Source: Poecilobothrus nobilitatus | Taxonomy: Eukaryota > Arthropoda > Insecta > Diptera > Dolichopodidae | NCBI GenBank assembly: GCA_947095535.1 | Contig: OX352772.1 | Span: 166,393,719 to 166,457,718 of the forward strand | Direction: 5' to 3' | DNA length: 64,000 nucleotides | In this document: positions 56,080-64,000 of the stretch, in pieces | Layout of the letters: each line of letters begins with the position of its first letter | Numbering within the stretch: position 1 is the first letter of the stretch | Made by a program: the position numbers and the translations under genes | The notes under the pieces: generated by a model | The model's input: only the letters and a program-made list of their open reading frames with translations | What the model was told of the DNA's origin: nothing | Databases searched by the model: none

Positions 56080-57778
56080 TATTCGAATATTGATAATTTT
56101 GTACACGATCTTAGTTCGGTAATCAAAAACAACACTGAAAATGTTTTAATTAAAAATGCAAAACGGAAAAGTGAATGGATCAATGCTTGAAATTCTTAAT
56201 AACATTAAAATTAGAAATTCTTTTTTCCAATACAAAAAAAATACCCAAATAATGATAATATCAATCATTTATATCTACAATATAGAGATCGAGTTAAAAG
56301 ACTAATACAAGAGACGAAAAAAAAATACTGCTCGCATAAAATTTCAGGAAATATAGATAAAAAACTTTGGAAATTATATAAAGAGTTAATTTTCAACACA
56401 GATATGAACGGTGAAAATAAAAATCAGTTAAAAGCTCTTCATTACAACAATAAAAGACTAGAAAATCCATTTGATATCTCTGAGAGAATGAATAATTATT
56501 TTGTTAATGTCACTCAAGAAATACAAATTTCGAATAATGTTATTGATCAAAATTTTATGAATCTATTAGGACAATCAATATTTTCTAATTTCCAATTAAG
56601 AATAACTAACACAGATGAAGTCAGTGCAGCGACTTGCTTATACTTATCTGATTTTATTTCTAAAAATATAGATAACAAAAAACATGTGGGATGTGTCTTC
56701 CTAGATCTTCAGAAAGCATTTGACTGCGTTGACTACGAAATATTGTTACATAAATTAGCAAAACTTAATCCTACTGATACGCAGTTATGTTTATTTAAAT
56801 CATACCTTAGTAATCGAGAGCAAATGGTCCGGGTAAATAACATTTATAGTTTCAAAAAATTAATAACTAAAGGAGTACCTCAGGGATCCATCTTAGGTCC
56901 TGATCTCTTCAACCTTTATATAAATGATATTACCCGTTTAAACATAAAAGGAACTCTGTAGTTATATGCAGATAATGCGGTGATTAAGTATGCTGCTGAT
57001 AATGAGGCTGATTTAAACAATGCAATAAAAAATGATTTTAATATCACACAAGTATGGTTAGAAAAACATCACCTTAATTTGAATGTGCAAAACACCAAAA
57101 TTTTATTTTTTGAAAACAAGTCTCTCAGATCGACCGACCAGGTTTACCTACAACTATGATGATATTGAAGTAGTTAAAAAGTTCAACTACCTAGGCTTAA
57201 TTCTAGATAGTAAAGGAATATGGAACTACCATATTGAGCACATAATAAAAAATATTGCTCCATATATTTTCATTTTACGTAGGCTAAGAAATTTTCTTTC
57301 AAACAAAGCATTATTCACGATTCATCATTTATAAAGTCACACATTACTTATCTAAATCCAATTTGGAGCAGAGCCCCTCAAATTTACCTTAATAAGCTTG
57401 GCGTCCTTAACAAAAAATGTATCAAGATAATCCATAGATATCCAAATCAATATCCTTCAAACTTACTATACTCTACTCAATATATTAGCCTTATGAATAT
57501 TTGTAAATACGAATTATATATCCTAGCTTTTAAAATAGTAAACAACAAAATTAAACATAACTTTATATTAAATAGAAGTATTCATATTCATAATCATAAT
57601 ACCCGCAACAAAGACAATTTCTACTTAACACTATTTCGTATTAACAACCAGAAAAATAATTGTCTATATAACTGCTTAAAAGTGTACAATGAACTCCCTG
57701 AAATCTTAAAAGTAATAGATAATTTAGTAATTTTCAAAAATAGAATTAAAACATATGTGTTGGAGCAACAATAAGAAA
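56080..57778 (+). mobile_element. CR1-like LINE, nearly continuous ORF2 3' half
   Basis: Linker (56090-56400, with RDRVKRLIQETKKKYCSHK), RT and post-RT region to a natural end. RT motifs are CVFLDLQKAFDCVDYEILLH (motif A), KGVPQGSILGPDLFNLYIND (motif B) and LYADNAVIKYAAD in place of YADD. Then come FNYLGLILDSKGIW and a C-terminus YNELPEILKVIDNLVIFKNR ending at 57774. Breaks: stop at 56959-56961, frameshift near 57080, stop near 57332. No clear poly-A or target duplication was found. The C-terminal N-LP-x-FK pattern is typical of CR1/L2-group LINEs. Confidence 0.85.
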
Positions 57779-58441
57779 TAAATTTTTAAGAAATAATAAG
57801 TATGTATAATAATTTTTTACAAAGAAATTTAACTGAAATATAATATAAACTCTGAATGAAAAGAAAAATAATATAATATAAAATTTAAAATATTTGAATA
57901 AGTAAAAATAAAAAAGCAATATTATATAAATAACTTTTGAATATGTAAAATAATCAAATGTCAACAAGATGTAAATAAATTGTAATTAAGTTAATATATA
58001 TTCTCACTATATCTATATAAATTATCTCGGATTAAATAATATCTAATATTAATGTATATTTCAAAAATTGTAAATTCAACAAATGAAGGAAAAAATATAT
58101 GTTTGTAAATTATGAGACCATAAAGCTAAGACTAAGGTCTAAAAAACAAATTATTGTAATACCTAAATAAACTAATATTTTGTAAATAATATAAATTATA
58201 AAATTACTAATAAAGAAAAAAAAAAATATTATACTCGCATACCAATACATTAATTTGGGTTCCCGTAATAAAATTACATTATAAAAATATATAGTGTTGT
58301 TCTTCTTTTTATATGTTTGCCTATGCATGGACACAGACACACAGTGGATTTGAAAAATAGAAAAATATATTGCACCTACTCTTGAAAATAGACTTTTTTG
58401 TATGAAAAATGCATTAGGTTTATAAAAAAAGAGTGAAACTA
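57779..58441. other. AT-rich DNA and repeat D (copy 4, reverse)
   Basis: From about 58260 the sequence (ccgtaataaaattac, cacctactcttgaaaatagac, gtgaaactacttcctat) is repeat D in reverse. The copy continues at 59982 after the hAT insertion. The rest is AT-rich with no gene seen. Confidence 0.5.
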
Positions 58442-58449
58442 CTTCCTAT

Positions 58450-59973
58450 TAGGGCTTCTCAAACGGGATCCCGGGATCCCTGTAGTAAAATAGATTCCCG
58501 TAATCCCGGGATTTCAAACAAAATTCCCGGGATTTTCACGTAATTAAAAAAAATAATACAGTCACTAAATTTTCGGTTTAGGTTTATATCTAAGCTAGAC
58601 ATAGTTAATTGATTTATTGGTCGCATTCAATGTTAGTATAGTACAATATATATATTATTTTCTATACAATTAGGGTAATACCTTCATTGTTAGTGTGCTG
58701 TGCTGCCTTCTGACATAAAGAAACTATACTATATAGAGTACTCATCTAGAACAAAATTTTTTTACCACTCTTTCAATTTCATTTTACCTAAATTTACTAC
58801 ACTCGCCAATGCATACTGTAATATGCATGCATACGTATAATGTAATACATATAGGTACATAATACATATACATAGGTACATACTTGAAAATATGTACCTA
58901 AATGTGAATGCTTCGAAAATATTTTTGATTTGAAAGCGTTTTATTTGAAAGAGATGAATGTAGTATAAAAATGTCGCACTTGGGAACAGTGTAAAAGTAT
59001 TATATTATGTATTAATTAACGTTGTAATAACAGTGCTGCAACCAATAAAAATTGGCATTAAAAGGCTTGGCCGACGAACCGCCACACTACTTGAAGCAGA
59101 GGGTGTATTACTATTCATTCTGGATGACTTGAGCAAGAATAAAAATAGTTTTTCTTCTAAAATGCATCAATCTGTGCGACAAAGAGTAGTCGAACGACGG
59201 AATAAAAATTTAGTTGGTTTAGTAAAATTTTTAAATAATCCAAAAAATTATTAATACCCATCGGACATCGATTCCGTAATGTCATTGCCTTTTAAATCTG
59301 CATTATATTCTACAGCTAAGAAATTATTTGCTAAACTTTTTATTTCGGATTCGGATGCTGGTGTACGAAGTATTTCTCTTGATATTGAAGAAATAGTTAA
59401 TAGTAGTGATGATGACGCTTCAAATTTGGAAGAGTCAAGTAACTTAACTACTACTTCTAACCTCCAAAATAAATTGGATGCTGCAATTTTAAATGTAACG
59501 CGAATCGAGAGTGCAGAAAACATTTCTTATGATGTTAAAAACATCATAAAAGAAATGAATATTTGCGAAATAACCGGAAAGCGCACCAATAATTTAGAAA
59601 AAATATTTAATGCTTTGATGACCATCCCATCGACATCGGTTGAATCTGAAAGAGTTTTTTCTGCTGCTGGTCTATTTGTCACAAAAATGCGGTATAGCTC
59701 AATTAATTATTTGTGCTTTTTAAAAAACTTTTTTAAAAATAATTAATTATTATAATTATTATACCTTCAGCTTGTGTTTATTTTGTTTATTTGTTTTTCT
59801 TAATTATTTTGTATTTTATGTTTATGTTATTTGAATAAAATGATTTCTATGTTTGAAAACAGATGGTAAATTATTTTTCTATTTATAAGATAATTTTTTC
59901 TTTTAATTTGTGCTTATAAAAAAATTCCGGGATCCCGGGAATATAAACAAATTGCGGGAAATGAGAAGCCCTA
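58450..59973 (+). mobile_element. hAT-superfamily transposon with 8-bp target duplication
   Basis: 12-bp terminal inverted repeats TAGGGCTTCTCA / TGAGAAGCCCTA are flanked by the exact 8-bp duplication CTTCCTAT (58442-58449, 59974-59981). The host sequence is repeat D, and copy 1 at 13030 shows the unoccupied ggaagtag. Subterminal GGGATCCCGGGATCCC-like palindromes lie just inside both ends. Internal part of a transposase gene remains. At 1.5 kb it is about half the usual size, so it is an internal deletion derivative. Confidence 0.95.
59033..59746 (+). pseudogene. hAT transposase C-terminal part
   Basis: One frame from about 59033 to 59746 has a single stop (TAA at 59252-59254). The C-terminal dimerisation domain is clear: NALMTIPSTSVESERVFSAA then LFVTKMR, and LCFLKNFFKNN at the end. 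A frameshift or deletion near 59700 shortens the normal link between them. The BED zinc finger and most of the catalytic domain are missing. The protein would bind no DNA ends on its own. Confidence 0.9.
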
Positions 59974-59981
59974 CTTCCTAT

Positions 59982-60433
59982 ACCTATACTTTGATTATTA
60001 TAAAATTTCTAAAAAACAATCTTTCTAAGAAAAAAATAAGCCAAAGTTACTTATTATAATTTACAATCCCTGAGTAAAAAACCGCAAAATTTTACAATGT
60101 ATTACGTCCCATTATATACGTAAAAAATATTTTACTATGTCCAGCGTCCTGAATACTAATGAATATAATAAATAAATAAATTTGAAACTTTTGTAATTGA
60201 TCCAAGTTTAATTTGTTTTTTGATAATTCAAGTACCATGCAAAGTCTTCTTCTTTTTCTCAATATTTTAAATAACACAAGTTGTTTTTTGATTCACAAAG
60301 CGACATTAATAACTTGTTTAAAATTATATAATAAAATAATTCAAAATGCAACTTTACAAATAAAATGTTAATTTTAAAAATTTAAAAATTGCGTTCCAAA
60401 GTGTAAAAAAAAACTTTATATTTATTTCGTAGC
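59982..60433. other. Repeat D end and AT-rich DNA
   Basis: The first ~30 bp continue repeat D. The remainder has no supported feature; the minus frame 60092-60277 has no motif. Confidence 0.4.
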
Positions 60434-61145
60434 AATACGAAATCTGGGTTTTCAAAGTCTCGTTTTACAAAATCGAGGTTTTTACAAAATTAAATGAGGT
60501 AAACCTCGAGATTTATCGAGGTTTTTTAAATTTCGGTAAATCTCGTTTTTAGTACAAATTATTAGTACAATTATTAATTAGTACAAAGTTTTAGCAAAAA
60601 TAAAACTTTAAATTTTAGGTTTCGTCCTTTTATTATTCATATCGGCCACATGCACAGATTTAAAACGTTATTTGTGGAAGGGGCGGGAGGAATATTTAAA
60701 ATATTTTTTTTTTTAACAATATATAAAATGTCGGTGCAATGCATTAAGGCCCTGCGCAATAAGTCCCCGGGAGCATTATTTCTCATGTAAAATAACAACC
60801 CGCGATTTCTCAATCACAATTTCTCATATTTCCTATAAAAGTTTTTTTTTATTATATTGTTAAAGTTATTTGTTCAAACTGAAAAAAGAGAAATTACCCC
60901 TCCTTGAAATCCGCAATTGGACACAATCATAAAATTCATAGTGGTTTCAATATTTAATGAGAAAATTAAAAAAGCCGAAACTCAGACAGTTGATTTAGTT
61001 GTTCAATTTTTAAAAGTTTATTATTTAAAAATTTATATCTTTGTTTCGGTTTTACAAAATCTCGTTTTTACAAACAACAAAAAAAACAGATTTTGTAAAA
61101 CGAGATTTTGTAAAAACGAGATTTTGAAAACCGAGATTTCGTATT
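60434..61145. mobile_element. Terminal-inverted-repeat element of unknown family (about 0.7 kb)
   Basis: Left end AATACGAAATCTGGGTTTTC and right end (read on the other strand) AATACGAAATCTCGGTTTTC, both continuing into repeated TCTCGTTTTTACAAAATC units. The inverted match covers about 55 bp. The centre has no clear protein, although IFNEKIKKAETQTVDLV near 60945 may be a coding scrap. No certain target duplication. Structure is MITE-like. Confidence 0.65.
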
Positions 61146-61339
61146 AGTCCCATTTATTTAAAACGTATTGCTATTGTTTCATATTTTAAATTTAAATGCA
61201 GTTTAAGACAGTTTAAAACTTTTTTTTACAATATGAATAAACAATTATAATAAAATATTCCTGCTTCCTATAATAAAATGTTGGTTTGGCCCTGTTTCTT
61301 TATTTTAAAATTTGTATATGCATATATATATATTTTTTT
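61146..61339. other. AT-rich spacer, no feature
   Basis: Short interval between two elements with no recognised feature. Confidence 0.4.
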
Positions 61340-62440
61340 TTCCTGTTACATCCACTTGCCTCCTCCATTGCTCTCTATTGTTGGCACATATTTAGATTCC
61401 CTCCCAAGTTTGCAAATTTCTGGGTAATTCGGCTGTAGCTGTTCGACGCCAGGTGTTGTTGGGTAGGCCTTGCTTTCTATTTCGTTGGGGATTCCATCTA
61501 GAGCCATTTGTTTGCTATTTGCTCCGAGTGTGGCCTATCCATCTCCATTTTCTTTGCTTTATCTGGCTCGTTATTGGTTCTTCGCTTGTGAGCTGCCATA
61601 GATCCCTGTTGCTGATGGTATTGGGCCAGAATATTCCGCACATTCTTCTTTGGCACTTAGTCACAAATACTTGGAGCTTCTTATTGATGTTGTTTGAAGT
61701 CAGCCAAGTTTTGCTGCCGTATAGAAAAGTTGATATTACGCATGCTCTGAATATTCTGATTTTTCTTATTCTGGTTATTTTCCCGCTTTTCCATATTGTA
61801 CTTAATTGATCAAAGGCAGCTCTGGCTCTAAGAAGCCTGTTGTTGACATCGGTCTCAGTACCTCCGTGGTGTCTGTATTGGTGTTGTTTATTTTCATGGC
61901 CTTGGTTTTATCTGCGTTGAATTCTAGTCGACTTTGCGTGCTGCTTGCTGGAGTTGTTCTGCTTTGTGCTGGATGTCCGAAAATCTATGCGTTAGCAGAC
62001 ATATATCACCCCCATAGTCTAGATCCTCGCGTTTCCATGAGAAATCCCATCTTATTCTCTTTCCAAAAGAGCCTACTTCTAGCATTACCTCATCTATTGG
62101 TGAATAATAGTGGTGAGAGTGGACATCCTTGTCTTACTCCTGCCGCATTTGTGGTGAATGTGTTACTTATTTTGCCGATAAGCGGCTAAATCTGCGCCTT
62201 CATATATTGTTTCTATTATTCGTATTGTTTTATCGAAGATTCTTTTTCTTCTCAATGCATTCATTATCCTCCCAGGCTTTCGTGATGTGAGGTTTTAAGA
62301 TTTCGGCGGCTAATTGGGGATCTGCTTGCAGTAATTCTGATGGCAGTGCATCTTCACCTAGTGCTCTATTCCATTTTAGCGTCTTTATGACCTCTTTAAT
62401 CTAGTCTAATCTTGGTAATCTTTTGGTCTCAGATTGATTG
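61340..62440 (-). mobile_element. RTE-like LINE remnant (reverse)
   Basis: On the minus strand from 62440: an RT N-terminal piece (LKWNRALGEDALPSELLQAD and PQLAAEILKPHITKAW), remnants of the RT core, then a post-RT region IRIFRACVISTFLYGSKTWL. A C-terminus follows with RKWRWIGHTRSK and WNPQRNRKQGLPNNTWRR, ending near 61340. The WIGHT...WNPQ...GRPxNTWRR pattern belongs to RTE-type or similar LINEs and differs from the one at 45840. It is GC-richer than its flanks. The plus-strand open frames here (61453-62189) are shadows of it. Confidence 0.85.
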
Positions 62441-63094
62441 ATTTTGCGGATATGTATGTATGTCAATACAAAATAAAATCAATTTAAAAAATAAAATCAA
62501 TTTCATCAATCAAAAAAAATAAATTGCATGGAAAAATATTTTTTTTTATGACTTTTATCTGTCCCTTTACCGTCGCTCATACATAATGTATTATAGTTTG
62601 AAAAATTAAAAATATATCCAATTAGAAATTATATCTATACTGTATATATTGTAGGTATGATTTTCTTTCATACATATTTCAGCATCAAAGCTTTTGTAAA
62701 CATTTTTCAACATCAATTAAACAAAAATTATACAAAAAACAATTATATTTGAATCAGAGAATAATAGGAGGGATAGAACCCTGGGTTCTAAAGTTTAATA
62801 ATTTTTCTTTTAAAGTATTTTTAATCGAATGAGACAATACCATATGGCTATGAATGTGCACATACATCATGTACCACCGCTATGAATGCTTACATTATGT
62901 GTACATGATTTTTTTTTTTCATTTAAAAATATTAGAAGAAAAACATAATAAAACTGTAAACAAATACAAAATAAGATTAATATTTAATCTGCTAACAAAA
63001 ATTTTACAGTTTGCATTTTTCGTCATCAACAAAAGAATAAATATGCACTAGATATATTATATAAATTTTGACAGAAAGAACTTTTACAATTAGT
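62441..63094. other. AT-rich DNA, no gene seen
   Basis: A block at about 62840-63070 resembles 29690-29950, so it is a dispersed non-coding repeat. No gene is supported. Confidence 0.4.
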
Positions 63095-63660
63095 ATACGT
63101 TTGCTCAGAAATTTTTTTTTAACCGCCCCTGTTTATGAGCTATTAGGTTTATTAAAAATTTGCTATTTTAAAACACTAGTAACTTCGGCGCTTGCACAAA
63201 TTTTTCTTCGGTAAGACATAAAAATTAAAGATCCAATAATATATTTTTACCTGTGACAACGATTTTAGTTGTGTAGAGTTACGGAGTTTTAGTCGCTCAA
63301 AATTGGAAAGAAGCGCTATTTTTAGAAGATTATATCTGAAGTTCTGCGTAATAGTTTTACAATCTAAAAAACCCTAGAAGACCAAAAATTTTCGAACCTT
63401 CATAAAATAATTTAAAAATTATGCAACGTTTTGCAATTAACCGTTAAATAAAGACAAACTTTTAATTAACGTTAAATAAAGACAAGATTTTTCTTGCGTC
63501 ATAACTTTGTCACGAAGTGTTTTTGTAGCACCTGTCCAGTTTAAATGCTATTAGGGCTCAAAAACTGAAATTTTTCTATTTTCAAAACCCCTTTATCTTG
63601 GACCTGAACAAATTTTTTGAAAATAAAATGTAAAAATGAAAGCTTTAACTTTACAGTTTA
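63095..63660 (-). repeat. Repeat B, diverged reverse copy
   Basis: Read in reverse it follows the family: aaaactccgtaactctacac, then gtaaaaatatattattgga, tttatgtcttaccgaagaaaaattt, ttaagccc-like and hhagcaaatttt-like segments in the order seen at 31740-31920. Borders are vague. Confidence 0.5.
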
Positions 63661-64000
63661 GGCCGAAGAGGAATAGGCAAAAGTAGTATGTATTTACAAA
63701 AGGTAAATGTTTTTACAAAATTATTTTGTTTTTTACTAAAGGTAAAAATATGATAATTTTGCAAAATATATTGTATACATTAAAAATTTGTATTGTGGTT
63801 AGAATAAAAGAATTTTATAATTAATATAATACTAAAGTTTTTATTTTTTCTCCTTTTTCTGGATAACTTTTAAATTGTAATTATAGTCCATTTTTTAACC
63901 ATTATATGGCATTTACACTTAAAGTGACGTCATTATTAAGAGTTCTGATTCTTAATGCTAAAGTGTCATTATGTGATGACAACACTTAATAGTTTATGCA
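63661..64000. other. AT-rich DNA, no gene seen
   Basis: A short run near 63900-63990 has near-palindromic pieces (cacttaaagtgac, gctaaagtgtca) but no definable element. Confidence 0.35.

Noticed and set aside
61453..62189. Two long plus-strand frames as genes
   Set aside because: Reverse-strand translation gives clear RTE-type LINE motifs; the plus frames are hydrophobic shadows.

Overview
The window looks like a very AT-rich animal genome. The mix of elements points to an insect, most likely a higher fly: an env-bearing errantivirus-type Gypsy element, a rosa-like DD41D mariner, Jockey/R1/LOA/CR1/RTE-type non-LTR retrotransposons, a Polinton/Maverick remnant, a hAT element and tRNA-derived SINEs. 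The species cannot be named from sequence alone. I see no bacterial genes, operons, rRNA or CRISPR. 

I read the host content as one gene on the minus strand. Five small exons (52189-52319, 48483-48657, 48181-48413, 36449-36615, 7428-7538) have canonical AG/GT borders, a single usable frame each, and compatible reading phase at all four junctions. Their peptides look like the tail region of an axonemal-type dynein heavy chain. If so, the window holds about 0.8 kb of coding sequence, and the rest is intron (69 bp, 3.5 kb, 11.6 kb and 28.9 kb, plus open flanks) packed with mobile elements. This recalls the giant TE-filled introns of dynein genes on the Drosophila Y chromosome, but Y-linkage here is only a hypothesis. 

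Layout (plus-strand order): 0.9-5.3 kb, Jockey-type LINE remnants with a nested SINE. 7.4 kb, host exon. 7.9-9.8 kb, reverse-strand LINE. 10.8-12.7 kb, composite repeats, LINE tail and SINE. 13-16.5 kb, dispersed repeats and LINE fragments including an R1-like 3' end. 16.58-29.49 kb, a Gypsy/errantivirus provirus with exact CGCG target duplications, a tRNA-Ser primer site, a collapsed 5' LTR, broken gag, pol and env, and a 6.3-kb nested block containing mariner copies and other repeats. 30.3-32.8 kb, a second composite repeat carrying a 1.3-kb hairpin-ended repeat. 33.2-36.0 kb, a tRNA-SINE split by a deleted Polinton (6-bp duplication), itself holding a young LINE insertion. 36.4 kb, host exon. 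37.4-39.1 kb, a decayed transposon-family gene with an intron. 42.0-44.9 kb, a long inverted-repeat composite with a second Polinton DNA polymerase fragment. 45.8-48.0 kb, RTE-like LINE. 48.2-48.7 kb, two host exons. 49.5-51.9 kb, LOA-like LINE. 52.2 kb, host exon. 54.5-56.0 kb, dispersed repeats and a GC-rich island. 56.1-57.8 kb, CR1-like LINE. 58.4-60.0 kb, hAT element with 8-bp duplications. 60.4-61.1 kb, terminal-inverted-repeat element. 61.3-62.4 kb, reverse RTE-like LINE. 63.1-63.7 kb, another hairpin-ended repeat. 

Nearly all mobile-element reading frames are broken, so autonomous mobility of any copy seems unlikely. Element and clade names rest on motif recognition by eye and would need a database search to confirm.
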